From an uncultured Pelagibacteraceae bacterium (GTDB lineage: Bacteria; Pseudomonadota; Alphaproteobacteria; Pelagibacterales; Pelagibacteraceae), in assembly GCA_902524635.1 (NCBI GenBank), contig CABZDY010000009.1, positions 1 to 32,405 of the forward strand: a DNA stretch of 32,405 bases, written 5' to 3'. Shown here one piece after another: positions 6,229-16,144 of the stretch. The position numbers and the translations under genes are program-made. The notes under the pieces are model-generated. The model was not told where the DNA came from. It made no database searches and saw only the letters and a program-made list of their open reading frames with translations. How positions within the stretch are numbered: the stretch's first letter is position 1; every line of letters begins with the position of its first letter.

Positions 6229-7439
6229 TGAGAAGAGTAGTAATTACAGGTTTGGGAATTGTTTCATGTCTTGGTAATAATCAAGAAGAAGTTCATCAAT
6301 CTTTATTAAATACAAAATCAGGAATTTCTTTTTCTGAAGAATACAAAGAACATAATCTTAAAAGTCATATTCATGGAAAGCCTAATATAAAACTTGAGGA
6401 TCATATAGATAGAAAAACAATTAGATTTATGGGATCAGGATCAGCTTATAATTATATCGCGATGAAAGAAGCTATCGAAGACTCTGGTTTAGAGGAAAGT
6501 GAAGTAAGTAATTTTAAAACAGGAATTGTTATGGGTTCGGGTGGACCTTCAATTGAAAATGTTATTTTAGCAGCAGATAAAACTAGAGCTAAGACGCCAA
6601 AATTAATGGGACCATTTATAGTTCCAAGAACAATGGCAAGTACCGCCTCAGCAACACTTGCTGTTCCATTTAAAATTAAGGGAACAAACTATACAATGAG
6701 TTCAGCCTGCGCAACAAGTGGACACTGTATAGGAAACTCTATGGAACTTATCCAAATGGGTAAACAAGATGTAGTTTTTGCAGGTGGTAGTGAAGAAATA
6801 CACTGGGCAATGACAGCTATGTTTGATGCTATGACCGCATTATCTTCTAAATACAATGATACTCCTCAGCAGGCTTCAAGGGCTTATGACAAAACTAGAG
6901 ACGGTTTTGTAATTGCTGGAGGTGCAGGAGTTTTAGTTCTTGAGGAATATGAACACGCTAAAGCTAGAGGAGCTAAAATATACGCAGAATTAACAGGTTA
7001 CGGAGCAACATCAGATGGATATGATATGGTAGCACCTTCTGGTGAGGGTGCAGTAAGATGTATGCAAATGGCTATGACAACTTCTAAAAATAAAATAGAT
7101 TATATAAATACTCATGGAACTTCTACTCCAGTTGGAGATATTACTGAATTAAATGCTGTTAAAGATGCTTTTGGAGATGAAATTCCTAAGATTAGTTCGA
7201 CCAAATCTTTATCAGGTCATCCGTTAGGAGCTGCATCAGTACATGAAGCAATATATTGTTTAATTATGATGAAAAATAATTTTATTACAGGCTCAGCTAA
7301 CATAAGTGAAATGGATGATGAGGCTAAAAAATTTCCAATAGTCGCTAAAACAGAAAAAGAAGTAACATTGAATACTGTCATGTCTAATAGTTTTGGTTTT
7401 GGTGGAACAAATGCAACTCTAGTATTTGAGAAAGTCTAA
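6228..7439 (+). CDS. fabB: 3-oxoacyl-ACP synthase I (KAS I)
   Basis: FabB condenses malonyl-ACP with acyl-ACP and is required to elongate the cis-3-decenoyl product of FabA. The 403-residue thiolase-fold protein has the full Cys-His-His triad: Cys161 in [11 protein letters not shown], His296 in [11 protein letters not shown] and His331 in SGHPLGAAS, followed by the C-terminal [15 protein letters not shown]. Pairing with fabA, with a one-base stop/start overlap, identifies it as the KAS I type rather than FabF. Confidence 0.96.
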   Translation: MRRVVITGLGIVSCLGNNQEEVHQSLLNTKSGISFSEEYKEHNLKSHIHGKPNIKLEDHIDRKTIRFMGSGSAYNYIAMKEAIEDSGLEESEVSNFKTGIVMGSGGPSIENVILAADKTRAKTPKLMGPFIVPRTMASTASATLAVPFKIKGTNYTMSSACATSGHCIGNSMELIQMGKQDVVFAGGSEEIHWAMTAMFDAMTALSSKYNDTPQQASRAYDKTRDGFVIAGGAGVLVLEEYEHAKARGAKIYAELTGYGATSDGYDMVAPSGEGAVRCMQMAMTTSKNKIDYINTHGTSTPVGDITELNAVKDAFGDEIPKISSTKSLSGHPLGAASVHEAIYCLIMMKNNFITGSANISEMDDEAKKFPIVAKTEKEVTLNTVMSNSFGFGGTNATLVFEKV

Positions 7440-7442
7440 CTT

Positions 7443-8228
7443 ATGTCTTTAATGAAGGGTAAAAAAGGACTAATAATGGGTGTTGCTAACGAAAGATCTA
7501 TTGCTTGGGGTATTTCTCAAAAACTTTCAGAAGCAGGTGCTGAATTAGCTTTTACATATTTAGGTGATGCTCTTAAAAAAAGAGTAGTCCCTCTTGCAGA
7601 AAAACTAAATTCTAATGTTACCTTTAGCTGTGATGTTGAAAAAAAAGAAGATGTAATAAAATTATTTGAAGATGTTAAATCTCAATGGGGCGAGATAGAC
7701 TTTGTAGTTCACGCAATTGCTTTTTCTGATAAATCTGAACTTTCAGGAGAATATCTAAATACAACAAGAGAAAATTTTTTAAGAAGTATGCTGATTTCAT
7801 GCTTTTCATTTACTGAAGTTGCAAGAGAAGCCTCAAAAGTGATGAAAGAGGGTGGTAGTATGATTACACTTAGCTATGAAGCCAATAAAGCTATCCCTAA
7901 TTATAATGTCATGGGAGTTTGTAAAGCAGCTTTAGAGTCTAGTGTTAAATACTTAGCTAGAGATTTAGGTGCTAAAGGGATAAGAGTGAATGCAATAAGT
8001 GCTGGTCCCATCAAAACTTTGGCGGCATCAGCCATTGGAGATGCAAAATTTTTATACAAATGGAATGCTGACCACTCATTTTTAAAAAGAAATGTAGATA
8101 ATATGGATGTTGGAAACTCAGCATTGTATCTTCTAAGTGATATGGCAGGCGGAGTTACAGGCGAAATTCACTATGTTGATGCTGGTTACAATAAAGTAGG
8201 AATGCCAGATCCTAAAAATATATCTTAA
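7443..8228 (+). CDS. fabI: Enoyl-ACP reductase (NADH), FabI type
   Basis: FabI completes each elongation cycle by reducing trans-2-enoyl-ACP and is the target class of triclosan and isoniazid-like inhibitors. The 261-residue short-chain dehydrogenase has the FabI-type cofactor loop GVANERSIAWGI (13-24), the YxxxxxxK catalytic pair Tyr154/Lys161 in IPNYNVMGVCKAALE, and Tyr145 in TLSYEANKA at the usual substrate-side position. It starts three bases after the fabB stop, closing the fabA-fabB-fabI operon, and is followed by a tiny membrane ORF. Confidence 0.96.
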   Translation: MSLMKGKKGLIMGVANERSIAWGISQKLSEAGAELAFTYLGDALKKRVVPLAEKLNSNVTFSCDVEKKEDVIKLFEDVKSQWGEIDFVVHAIAFSDKSELSGEYLNTTRENFLRSMLISCFSFTEVAREASKVMKEGGSMITLSYEANKAIPNYNVMGVCKAALESSVKYLARDLGAKGIRVNAISAGPIKTLAASAIGDAKFLYKWNADHSFLKRNVDNMDVGNSALYLLSDMAGGVTGEIHYVDAGYNKVGMPDPKNIS

Positions 8229-8240
8229 AAGTTTGTTAAA

Positions 8241-8390
8241 ATGCTGATTTTAGTTTGGTTTGTAGTTTGTATAATATTTATATTTGTTCAATTAATTCTT
8301 GAGGGTTCTGGACATGCTCTAGAAGTTTTTGCCCTATTGACTGCTGTAGCTTTATTCCTAATAAATAAGTTAGGTAAAAAGAATAAATAA
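8241..8390 (+). CDS. Small membrane protein of 49 residues, function unknown
   Basis: An ATG at 8241 opens a 49-codon frame ending in TAA. The product has an N-terminal hydrophobic segment (MLILVWFVVCIIFIFVQLIL, about 1-20), a short polar turn EGSGHALE and a second hydrophobic stretch (VFALLTAVALFLI, 29-41), then the basic tail NKLGKKNK, suggesting a two-pass hairpin with a positive cytoplasmic C-terminus. It fills the otherwise empty gap between fabI and msrB, 12 bases after fabI. I do not recognise a family. The ordered amphipathic layout argues for a real gene, but its size makes this less certain. Confidence 0.6.
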   Translation: MLILVWFVVCIIFIFVQLILEGSGHALEVFALLTAVALFLINKLGKKNK

Positions 8391-8392
8391 CT

Positions 8393-8406
8393 AATAATTA
8401 ATTATT
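8393..8406. promoter_or_regulatory. Perfect 14-bp palindrome before msrB
   Basis: AATAATTAATTATT is its own reverse complement and abuts the msrB ATG at 8407. It could be an operator or a chance product of AT-rich sequence; there is no clear promoter around it. Confidence 0.25.
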
Positions 8407-8898
8407 ATGAAAAGAAAATTTTTGAAAATTGCTGGTGCTTCTTTATTAAGTTTAATATTTTATCCATTAACTTCATTGGCAAATAACATTGTGGGTTTTA
8501 AAAAAAAATTAAAAAAAGAAGAGAGTGAATACAATATAATTAATCCTGATCTTACAAATGAACAAAAAATAATAATGTTTGAAGAGGGTACTGAGCGTGC
8601 AGGTACTAGTGAATTAAATTATGAGAAAAGAAAAGGAACTTATCATTGTGCAAATTGTGGTGTGAAACTATTTGAATCCACTACAAAATTTGATAGTGGA
8701 ACTGGTTGGCCATCATTCACAGAGGCAATACCAGGCGCATTTGTAACAAAAACTGATTATTCTTTTGGAATGAAGAGGACTGAATACAGCTGTGCAAATT
8801 GTGGCGCTCATCACGGCCATGTATTTAATGATGGTCCTGATGGTGGAAAAAGATATTGTAGCAACGGTCTTTGCTTACTTTTCATCCCAGAGAGTTAA
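8407..8898 (+). CDS. msrB: Exported peptide-methionine (R)-S-oxide reductase
   Basis: MsrB reduces methionine R-sulfoxide in oxidised proteins. The 163-residue protein starts with a signal-like segment (KRKFLK followed by hydrophobic residues 8-19, possible cleavage near SLA-N), which resembles a Tat-type leader with KR instead of RR, so export by Tat or Sec is inferred. The MsrB domain has the zinc pairs C81xxC84 and C129xxC132, the GTGWPSF signature, HHGHVF, and the catalytic Cys151 in GKRYCSNG. Cys156 (CSNGLC) stands where relatives usually have Ser or Ala, an unusual spacing from the catalytic Cys. The 3' end overlaps the convergent rhodanese gene by 4 bases. Confidence 0.92.
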   Translation: MKRKFLKIAGASLLSLIFYPLTSLANNIVGFKKKLKKEESEYNIINPDLTNEQKIIMFEEGTERAGTSELNYEKRKGTYHCANCGVKLFESTTKFDSGTGWPSFTEAIPGAFVTKTDYSFGMKRTEYSCANCGAHHGHVFNDGPDGGKRYCSNGLCLLFIPES

Positions 8899-9260
8899 TC
8901 TTTAATTTTATTCCACTCAGCCATTCCACCAGATATGTTTTTAACGTTTTTTACTCCCATATCTTTCATAGTCTTTGTGGCTAGAGTACCTTGTCCACCA
9001 ACACCACAAAAAACAACGTATTCTTTATCTGGGTTATTTTTAACAATATCATTCTCAATTGGACTTCCTTCAGCTAAATAAAATTCTAATAATCCTCTAT
9101 CCATATGAATAGCATTTCCTATTGTTCCTTTGGAAAAACTTTCTTTATCCCTTACATCAATAAATTGAACATTAGGATCATTTAGTTTTTTTTTTGCCTC
9201 TTCAGCGCTGATATTTTCTATCTCTCCACTTACAGACATCAATTCTTCAAATTTTTTCAT
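8895..9260 (-). CDS. Single-domain rhodanese-like protein
   Basis: A 121-residue protein with one rhodanese domain: ISAEEAKKKL, the FIDVRDKESFSKGTIGNAIHMDRG segment (33-56), the active-site loop FCGVGGQGTLA starting at Cys85, and the C-terminal ISGGMAEWNK. Rhodaneses move sulfane sulfur from a donor to a thiol acceptor; the acceptor here is unknown. An unusually strong Shine-Dalgarno (GAGGAG, 9265-9270) precedes the ATG by 4 bases, suggesting good expression. It is the last gene of the minus-strand block, 18 bases after the ABM-domain gene. Confidence 0.85.
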   Translation of the reverse strand: MKKFEELMSVSGEIENISAEEAKKKLNDPNVQFIDVRDKESFSKGTIGNAIHMDRGLLEFYLAEGSPIENDIVKNNPDKEYVVFCGVGGQGTLATKTMKDMGVKNVKNISGGMAEWNKIKD

Positions 9261-9278
9261 AATTCTCCTCTAAATTTA

Positions 9279-9662
9279 TTAAATATTGCTTCTAGTATAA
9301 CCAACATAAGTGGTTTTAAAATGTTTAAAAGGGATATTTGATTCTTTAATTGCCTTGATAGTCTCTTCTGTAATATTTCCGTAAACCTCTATTTCGAACC
9401 TATCAGCAATTTTGTTATGCTTTTCAACATAAGCTTGAACTGGGGCATTATTTAGATGATGAAGCATGGCTTCACTATTTCTGTAAACTTCACTCCAAGT
9501 AAATTCTAAAGGATCAGTTGGATCTTGATCAAAAGTATGAATAAGCATGTCTGGCTCTGAAGCATTGACAGCATCATCAGCTTCTTTTGCTATCTTGAGA
9601 TACTCTTCAACCTTACCCTCTTTAACACGTATTCTAGCAATTAAAATAAATGGGTTGGACAT
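9279..9662 (-). CDS. Antibiotic biosynthesis monooxygenase (ABM/YgiN-like) domain protein
   Basis: A 127-residue protein with the ABM ferredoxin-like fold, seen in FILIARIRVKEGKVEEYLKIAKEADDAV, MLIHTFDQDPTDPLEFTWSEVYRNSEAMLHHLNNAPVQAYVEKH and a C-terminal extension to KTTYVGYTR. The family includes quinol monooxygenase YgiN and small oxygenases that act without a bound cofactor, but substrate cannot be predicted. It starts four bases after the pnp stop, so it is probably co-transcribed with pnp, with rhodanese next. Nothing links the two functionally by sequence. Confidence 0.75.
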   Translation of the reverse strand: MSNPFILIARIRVKEGKVEEYLKIAKEADDAVNASEPDMLIHTFDQDPTDPLEFTWSEVYRNSEAMLHHLNNAPVQAYVEKHNKIADRFEIEVYGNITEETIKAIKESNIPFKHFKTTYVGYTRSNI

Positions 9663-9666
9663 TTAT

Positions 9667-11739
9667 CTATATGGCAGCCTGCTTTATAGAAAGTTTTACT
9701 TTTCCTCTGTCAAATCCTATTACTTTAACTTTGACTTCATCGCCTTCTTTTACAACATCAGTAACTTTAGCAACTCTTTTGTCTGCAAGCTCAGAAATAT
9801 GAACTAGTCCATCTTGTTTGCCTAAGAAGTTTACAAAAGCTCCAAACTCCATAATTTTCATAACTTTTCCATTATAAATTTTATTTAATTCAGCTTTAGC
9901 AGTTATATCTTTGATCATTTGCATGGCAATATTTCTAGACTCCTCATCAGGAGCGGCAACTGTTACGACACCTTCATCATTAACATCAACTTTGGCACCT
10001 GATTTTTCAACAATCTCTCTGATTGTTGCCCCACCTTTTCCAATCACAGCTGCGATATCTTTTTTATCAACAGTAACTTGTTCCATTTTTGGAGTGTGTT
10101 TGCCAACATCATCTCTAGACTTACTCAAAGCTTTATTCATTTCTCCTAGTATGTGGATTCTCCCGTCTTTAGCTTGGTTTAAAGCCTGCTCCATTATTTC
10201 AAATGTAATACCTGTGATTTTGATATCCATCTGTAATGATGTTATTCCATCTTTGGTTCCAGCAACTTTAAAGTCCATATCACCTAAGTGATCTTCATCA
10301 CCTAAAATATCAGATAAAACACTAAAATCATCACCTTCTTTTATTAAACCCATGGCAATACCTGCAACTGGCTCTTTTATCGGAACACCCGCATCCATTA
10401 GTGAAAGAGATGCACCACAAACTGAGGCCATTGAAGAAGAACCATTAGACTCTGTTATCTCTGATACTATTCTAAAAGTGTATGGAAACGAGTCTTTTGA
10501 AGGTAATGAGGAATTAATTGCTCGCCAAGCTAATTTTCCATGACCAACTTCTCTTCTACCAGTTCCAATTCTTCCTGTTTCACCAACTGAAAAAGGAGGA
10601 AAGTTATAATGAAGCATAAATCTTTCTCGATGTTGTCCATCTAAACTTTCTAGACGTTGTTCATCATCAGAAGTACCTAGAGTAGTAACTACAATTGCTT
10701 GAGTTTCTCCTCTAGTAAATAGTGCTGAACCATGAGCTCTTGGTAGAACTCCTACTTCACACATAATAGGTCTAATATCGGCAAGCCCTCTTCCATCGAT
10801 ACGATTTTTATTTTTTAGTATATCAGTTCTTACTATAGATTTTTCTAAATTTTTGAGTTGTGAGTTTACATCTAAGTCTGAGTAATCTTCATTTTCTTCA
10901 TAAAGCTTTTTAGCTTTCTCAGTAATTTCTGAAATTTGATTAGATCTATCTTGTTTATCTCTTGTAGAAAACGCTTTCTTTAAATCGTCAGTAAATTCGT
11001 CTTCTAATTTCTTTTTGACCTCGGAGAGATCTTTTTTCTCAACTGTCCACTCAGGTTTTCTACATTCTTTTGCTAGTTCCTCGATCATTTCTATAACTGG
11101 AATGAATCCTTCATGTCCAAATTTTACTGCATTTAACATTTCTTCCTCTGTAAGACCATTTGCTTCGGACTCGACCATTAAAACTGCATCTTTAGTTCCT
11201 GCTACAACAAGATCTAATTTAGAATTTTCTAAATCTTTTTTAGATGGATTAAGGACGTACTTTCCTTCAATAAAGCCAACTCTAGAGGCTCCAACAGGAC
11301 CCATAAATGGCATTCCTGATATAGCTAGGGCTGCTGATGAAGCAGTGATTGCTAAGATATCTGGTTGATTTTCAGGATCGTATGAGATTACAGTTGGCAA
11401 TAACTGTACCTCATTTTTAAATTCATCAGGAAACAAAGGTCTAATTGGTCTATCAATTAATCTTGAAATTAATGTTTCACTCTCAGTTGGTCTTGCTTCT
11501 CTCTTAAAATATCCACCAGGAATTTTCCCACCGGCATAATACTTTTCCTGGTAATTAACAGATAAAGGGAAATAATCCATATCTGGATTTACTTTCTTCG
11601 CACCAACAACTGTTGCTAATATAACTGTTTCGCCACATTGAGCAATAATTGCTCCATCTGCTTGTCTTGCTATTTTTCCCGTTTCTAAACTAATTTTTGT
11701 TCCACTTATATCTATTTCTTTTTTTATTACTTTAAACAT
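9667..11739 (-). CDS. pnp: Polyribonucleotide nucleotidyltransferase (PNPase)
   Basis: PNPase degrades RNA 3' to 5' using phosphate and is a degradosome core enzyme. At 690 residues it has the full set: first RNase PH domain (from [20 protein letters not shown]), the helical linker domain, the second and catalytic RNase PH domain ([32 protein letters not shown] with the metal/phosphate-site aspartates), a KH domain with the GKGG loop ([14 protein letters not shown]) and a C-terminal S1 domain ([24 protein letters not shown]). It starts immediately after the rpsO stop with AAGGAA before the ATG, the classic rpsO-pnp pair. Confidence 0.98.
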   Translation of the reverse strand: MFKVIKKEIDISGTKISLETGKIARQADGAIIAQCGETVILATVVGAKKVNPDMDYFPLSVNYQEKYYAGGKIPGGYFKREARPTESETLISRLIDRPIRPLFPDEFKNEVQLLPTVISYDPENQPDILAITASSAALAISGMPFMGPVGASRVGFIEGKYVLNPSKKDLENSKLDLVVAGTKDAVLMVESEANGLTEEEMLNAVKFGHEGFIPVIEMIEELAKECRKPEWTVEKKDLSEVKKKLEDEFTDDLKKAFSTRDKQDRSNQISEITEKAKKLYEENEDYSDLDVNSQLKNLEKSIVRTDILKNKNRIDGRGLADIRPIMCEVGVLPRAHGSALFTRGETQAIVVTTLGTSDDEQRLESLDGQHRERFMLHYNFPPFSVGETGRIGTGRREVGHGKLAWRAINSSLPSKDSFPYTFRIVSEITESNGSSSMASVCGASLSLMDAGVPIKEPVAGIAMGLIKEGDDFSVLSDILGDEDHLGDMDFKVAGTKDGITSLQMDIKITGITFEIMEQALNQAKDGRIHILGEMNKALSKSRDDVGKHTPKMEQVTVDKKDIAAVIGKGGATIREIVEKSGAKVDVNDEGVVTVAAPDEESRNIAMQMIKDITAKAELNKIYNGKVMKIMEFGAFVNFLGKQDGLVHISELADKRVAKVTDVVKEGDEVKVKVIGFDRGKVKLSIKQAAI

Positions 11740-11988
11740 TTATTTCCTTAAATTTAATTTTGTTAATACTGTTTTATAAGACTCCATATTATTTTTCTTT
11801 AAGTAGTCTAATAATTTTTTTCTTCTATTTACTGCTCTCAAAAGGCCAACTGAAGAATGTTTATCCTTTTTGAATTGTTTTATGTGTTTTGATAAACTCT
11901 CTATTTTTCCTGTTAATTGAGCTATCTGAACTTCAGAAGATCCTGTATCTTTATCATGAATTTGAAGTTCTTTTACTTTTTCTTTCAT
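11740..11988 (-). CDS. rpsO: 30S ribosomal protein S15
   Basis: S15 binds the three-way junction of 16S rRNA helices 20-22 early in 30S assembly. At 82 residues it is shorter than the usual 88-89: the conserved DKDTGSSEVQIAQLTGKI, HIKQFKKDKHSSVGLLRAVNRRKKLLDYLKK blocks are intact, but about seven residues of the N-terminal helix are missing. The ATG at 11988 is fixed by the stop of rbfA nine bases upstream, where AAGGA lies over the rbfA stop and serves as ribosome binding site. pnp follows with no gap. truB, usual between rbfA and rpsO, is absent. Confidence 0.96.
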   Translation of the reverse strand: MKEKVKELQIHDKDTGSSEVQIAQLTGKIESLSKHIKQFKKDKHSSVGLLRAVNRRKKLLDYLKKNNMESYKTVLTKLNLRK

Positions 11989-11997
11989 TTTTTTTCC

Positions 11998-12363
11998 TTA
12001 TTTATTTGTTTGTTTAATTAAATTTTCTATTTTTTCAGCGTAATCAAAAGAGTCATCTTTAACAAAAAAAAGTTTTGGTAAAAATTTCATTATAATTTTC
12101 TTAGACAAAACTTTTCTGATCATAAATGACGATAATTTTAGTTTTTCTATGATTTCATCTGTATTTTTTCCGCCTAAAGGCATTACAAATATTTTAGCAG
12201 TTTTTAGATCTGGTGACATTCTTACTTCTGTTACTGTAATTTCCCTAGTTGATAAAGTTGGAATTTTAGCCTCATCTCTTATAAAGAGTATTCCTAAAGC
12301 TTGTTTTATCATTTCACCAACTCTTAATTGTCTTTGTGTAATAGGTTTTCCAAGATGTTTCAT
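11998..12363 (-). CDS. rbfA: 30S ribosome-binding factor A
   Basis: RbfA is a KH-fold assembly factor that binds the 30S subunit and helps 16S rRNA 5'-end maturation, especially in the cold. The 121-residue protein shows RQLRVGEMIKQALGILF, the TVTEVRMSPDLKTAKIFVMPLGG core and the RKVLSKKIIMKFLPKLFFVKDDS stretch with the typical ALAA-replacing KH turn. It starts directly at the infB stop and is followed by rpsO. Confidence 0.95.
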   Translation of the reverse strand: MKHLGKPITQRQLRVGEMIKQALGILFIRDEAKIPTLSTREITVTEVRMSPDLKTAKIFVMPLGGKNTDEIIEKLKLSSFMIRKVLSKKIIMKFLPKLFFVKDDSFDYAEKIENLIKQTNK

Positions 12364-14580
12364 TTAGATTGATCTCTCTCTCACTGTGGAATTATAAACT
12401 TCTATAATATCTTTTTTTTGATAATCAGTGAAATCTTTCAGAGTAATTCCACACTCTAATCCAGCTGATACCTGCTTAGTTTGATCTTTTTCTCTAAATA
12501 TAGATCCTATTTTTCCGTTAAATATTATAGCTCCATCTCTAATAACTCTTGCACTTGAGTTTTGAATTATTTCACCCTCGACTACTTTAGATCCAGCAAC
12601 TTTACCTACTTTTGAAACCTTAAAAATTTCAAGAATTTCTGCACTTCCAATAATTGTTTCTTGTACATCAGGGGATAATAATCCGGCCATCTTCGCTTTT
12701 ATAAAATCCAATACTTCATAGATTATATTATAAGAGGAAATTGAAATTTTTTCTTGCTCCGATCTTTTCTTTGCCTCTTTGCTTGGTTTAACATTGAACG
12801 CGATTATTATAGCATTAGATGCTTTTGCCAAAGTTACATCTGTTTCAGTAACCATTCCTATATCAGAAAGAAGTATTTTTGGTTTCACTTCATCATGTTT
12901 TATTTGATCTATAGCATTTTTGATTGCCTCAGATGAACCATGAACATCAGATTTAATAATTATATTTAATTCCTCTGATACTGGATTCTGGAAAGCTGAG
13001 TCTTGTGTGACAAAATTAAGGGGTATTTTGTTATCTTTTGACTGTTCTACTCTAGCTTGGCAAAGAGATTTAGCCTCTTTTTCATTTGATAAAACAATAA
13101 AATCATCTCCAGATTTTGCTGCACCATTAATACCAATAATCTCAACTGGAGTAGCTGGCTCAGCAATATTAATAATTTTTCCTTGGTCATCTATTATTGC
13201 TCTAACTTTTCCCCATTTTAATCCACTAACAAAATAATCTCCCTTTTTCAGAGTACCTGCTGTTACAACAATGTTTGCAACTGGACCTCTTCCAACATCT
13301 ATTTTTGATTCAAGAACTATACCTTTGGCATTTGTTTCAAAATCTGTTTTCAAATCTAGTAATTCTGCTTGTAACAAAATAGATTCAACTAACTTATCTA
13401 GATTATTTTTAGTTTTCGTTGAGATTTCTACCATTAAAGTATCACCAGATAGATCTTCTGCAATTAACTCATACTCCAAAAGTTGATTTTTTATTTTCTG
13501 TGGGTCTGCCTCTGGTAAATCACATTTATTTATAGCAACAACTATCGGTACTTTTGCTGCCTTTGCATGTTTAATGGACTCTATAGTTTGAGGTTTAACA
13601 CCATCATCTGCAGCTACAACTAAAATTACAATATCTGTTAACTTAGAGCCTCTAGCTCTCATCTCTGTAAATGCTGCGTGTCCTGGTGTATCAATAAATG
13701 TGATTTTATTATTTTGGTGATTAATCTGATAAGCTCCAATGTGTTGGGTTATACCTCCAAATTCTCCTGAAACCACATTTGCTTTCCGTAACACATCTAG
13801 AACAGAAGTTTTCCCATGATCAACATGTCCCATAACTGTAACTATTGGAGGTCGATTTTGTAAATTTTCTGATTTTACCTCTTTTATTTTTTCAATTATT
13901 TCTTCTGCCTTAGCCTCTCTTATAGGATTATGGCCAAATTCTTTCACTAAGTATTCTGCTGTATCAGCATCTATTGTATTATTTATTGTTACAGTCACTC
14001 CCATACCAAGTAAATGTTTAATAATACTACTGGATTGTTCAGCCATTCTATTTGCCAGCTCTTTGATTGTAATTATCTCTGGAAGATTTACTTCTCTTTT
14101 AACTTGAGTAAAACTATCTTTATTTTCCTCTTGATTTAAAGTCCTATTTTCTTTTTGTTTTGCTCTTTTTAGTGCAGCTAAACTTCTTGATTTAGTCTCT
14201 GCATGATCTTCACTTAAAGCTCTAGAAATTGTTAATTTTAATTCTCTTCTTTTTCCATTTGTCTTGTTTGACTTATTTTCTTTTGGTACTGTTTCTCCTT
14301 TTAATCTTCTTGTTGCTCTTTGTTCTGCTAATTTTCTTTTTTCAAAGTCTGTGGAAGGTGGAGAAGATGGTCTAGTAAAATTACTTGGCTTAACTGTGGT
14401 ACTTTTATTTGACCTAAAATTATCATTGTTTGGTCTTACAAATTGAGATTTACCATGAAATTTTGAGTTTTTTTTTTCTATTACAACAGTATTTTTTGAT
14501 TTTGATTTAGCTTGTTCTATACTACTAAAAGTCTTCTGAGTACTTCCTGTTATTGATAACTTTAATTTTTTTTTTTCCAT
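12364..14580 (-). CDS. infB: Translation initiation factor IF-2
   Basis: IF-2 is the GTPase that recruits initiator fMet-tRNA and promotes subunit joining. At 738 residues it is compact; most alphaproteobacterial forms are longer because of a larger disordered N-terminal region, which here is a basic, Lys/Ser/Asn-rich segment (1-165). An IF2_N domain follows ([17 protein letters not shown]), then the G domain with G1 GHVDHGKT (251-258), G2 [11 protein letters not shown]3 DTPGH (297-301) and G4 NKCD (351-354), the EF-Tu-like domain II, IF-2 domain 3, and the fMet-tRNA-binding domain IV. It starts 10 bases after nusA, with no ylxR between. Confidence 0.97.
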   Translation of the reverse strand: MEKKKLKLSITGSTQKTFSSIEQAKSKSKNTVVIEKKNSKFHGKSQFVRPNNDNFRSNKSTTVKPSNFTRPSSPPSTDFEKRKLAEQRATRRLKGETVPKENKSNKTNGKRRELKLTISRALSEDHAETKSRSLAALKRAKQKENRTLNQEENKDSFTQVKREVNLPEIITIKELANRMAEQSSSIIKHLLGMGVTVTINNTIDADTAEYLVKEFGHNPIREAKAEEIIEKIKEVKSENLQNRPPIVTVMGHVDHGKTSVLDVLRKANVVSGEFGGITQHIGAYQINHQNNKITFIDTPGHAAFTEMRARGSKLTDIVILVVAADDGVKPQTIESIKHAKAAKVPIVVAINKCDLPEADPQKIKNQLLEYELIAEDLSGDTLMVEISTKTKNNLDKLVESILLQAELLDLKTDFETNAKGIVLESKIDVGRGPVANIVVTAGTLKKGDYFVSGLKWGKVRAIIDDQGKIINIAEPATPVEIIGINGAAKSGDDFIVLSNEKEAKSLCQARVEQSKDNKIPLNFVTQDSAFQNPVSEELNIIIKSDVHGSSEAIKNAIDQIKHDEVKPKILLSDIGMVTETDVTLAKASNAIIIAFNVKPSKEAKKRSEQEKISISSYNIIYEVLDFIKAKMAGLLSPDVQETIIGSAEILEIFKVSKVGKVAGSKVVEGEIIQNSSARVIRDGAIIFNGKIGSIFREKDQTKQVSAGLECGITLKDFTDYQKKDIIEVYNSTVRERSI

Positions 14581-14590
14581 TTTCCATCTT

Positions 14591-16144
14591 TCAATCTTTA
14601 TAAACTTTATCTCTTGCAGACATTACTAAGCTATCTGCCTCTATTTTTGACAGAGCAAAATCTTCTAAATAGCCCCTAATTTTTACCCTTTCACCTTTGA
14701 CTACATCATAAGTACCGGTTAATTCATCAGATGCTAAATCTGCTAAATCAGTTAAAGTCAAAATTTTTTGTTCGCCCAAGGTTACTAACATACCTGCTGT
14801 AAGACCTTCATGATTAATTAAATCGTTGTCTAATCCTAAATCTTTTATTCTTTTTGAAATTTCTTCTTGATCTTTTTGATGAAATTCCTTTGCTCGCTCA
14901 ATTAACTCTTTAGCTGTTTCTTCTTCTATACCCTCTATTTTTATAAGTGCGTCTGTCGTACTATCTTTTATGTCATCAATTGTGGAAAAACCTTCGGCAA
15001 CTAAAAGCTGCCCCAATGTCTCATCTAGCTCTAAATTTTTTACAATATTATCTGTCTTCTCCTTAAATTCTAACTGTCTTCTTTCCGAATCTTCTTGTTC
15101 TGTCATTATATTAATTTCATAATTTAATAATTTGGTAGCTAATCTAACATTTTGACCTCTTCTACCTATGGCCTTACTCAAATTTTCCTCTGTTAAAATT
15201 ACATCAAGTTTTTTTGCGTCGTTATCTACATTTACTCTTTGTACTTCAGCTGGAGACAATGCATTTGCTGCCACAACAGCAGGGTCTTCTGACCAATTTA
15301 CTATATCTATTTTTTCACCTTGGAGTTCATTTACCACAGCTTGAACTCTACTACCTCTCATCCCTACACATGCTCCAACAGGATCTAAGGAAGTATCTAT
15401 AGCTTTAACACATATCTTTGCTCTACTCCCAGGATCTCTTGAAGATGATTTGATTTCAATCAAGCCATCATATATTTCTGGAACTTCTTGAACAAAAAGT
15501 TTATCCATAAATTTTGGATGTGCCCTTGATAAAAAAATTTGTTGTCCTCTCGGCTCTCTTCTTACATCCAAACAATAAGCTTTGACTCTATCTCCAGCTT
15601 TAATATTCTCCCTTGGTATCATCTCATTTTTTTGGATTATTGCTTCTGTTCTTCCTAAATCAACAATTACATTTCCAAACTCTAACCTTTTAACTATTCC
15701 ACTTAAAATTGTGTCTTTCTTATCAATAAAATCATTAAACTGTCTTTCTCTTTCAGCTTCTCTAACATTAAAACTAATTACCTGTTTTGCTGTTTGAGCG
15801 GCAATTCTTCCAAAATCAAAAGATGGCAAAGCTTGAAGAACCTCATCTCCAATTTTTTTATCTTTATTTATTTGATTCAGCTTAATTGCATCTTCTAAAG
15901 TAATTTCAATATTTGAATTCTCTGGTTTTTCAACAATTAGCAATTTTCTAAATATCCCGATATCGCCGTTATCTCTATCAATCTCTACCTTTATCTCGTT
16001 ATCTGATCCAAATTTTGATTTTGCAGCTTTGGCTATACCTGTTTCCATTGAAGCTATGATAAGTTCTTTATCTATAGATTTTTCTAAAGCTACTGCCTCA
16101 GCAATTCTTAATAATTCAAGTTTGTCCGCTCTTCTGTTTAACAT
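14591..16144 (-). CDS. nusA: Transcription termination/antitermination factor NusA
   Basis: NusA binds RNA polymerase and nascent RNA, promoting pausing and hairpin termination and also antitermination. The 517 residues comprise the N-terminal polymerase-binding domain (ELLRIAEAVALEKSIDKELI), S1 (DTILSGIVKRLEFGNVIVDLG), KH1 and KH2 (DPVGACVGMRGSRVQAVVNEL; AIGRRGQNVRLATKLL) and two acidic C-terminal helix-hairpin repeats. The frame extends to a TTG at 16159, but the ATG at 16144 (MLNRRADKLELL) gives the N-terminus expected for the family and leaves space from the T-tract of the upstream hairpin. The leader contains a promoter and a terminator-like hairpin. rimP, normally just upstream, is absent. 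Confidence 0.95.
   Translation of the reverse strand: MLNRRADKLELLRIAEAVALEKSIDKELIIASMETGIAKAAKSKFGSDNEIKVEIDRDNGDIGIFRKLLIVEKPENSNIEITLEDAIKLNQINKDKKIGDEVLQALPSFDFGRIAAQTAKQVISFNVREAERERQFNDFIDKKDTILSGIVKRLEFGNVIVDLGRTEAIIQKNEMIPRENIKAGDRVKAYCLDVRREPRGQQIFLSRAHPKFMDKLFVQEVPEIYDGLIEIKSSSRDPGSRAKICVKAIDTSLDPVGACVGMRGSRVQAVVNELQGEKIDIVNWSEDPAVVAANALSPAEVQRVNVDNDAKKLDVILTEENLSKAIGRRGQNVRLATKLLNYEINIMTEQEDSERRQLEFKEKTDNIVKNLELDETLGQLLVAEGFSTIDDIKDSTTDALIKIEGIEEETAKELIERAKEFHQKDQEEISKRIKDLGLDNDLINHEGLTAGMLVTLGEQKILTLTDLADLASDELTGTYDVVKGERVKIRGYLEDFALSKIEADSLVMSARDKVYKD

Noticed and set aside
9911..10291. Open frame on the plus strand inside pnp
   Set aside because: It is an antisense shadow of the strongly supported pnp gene, with no recognisable domain.
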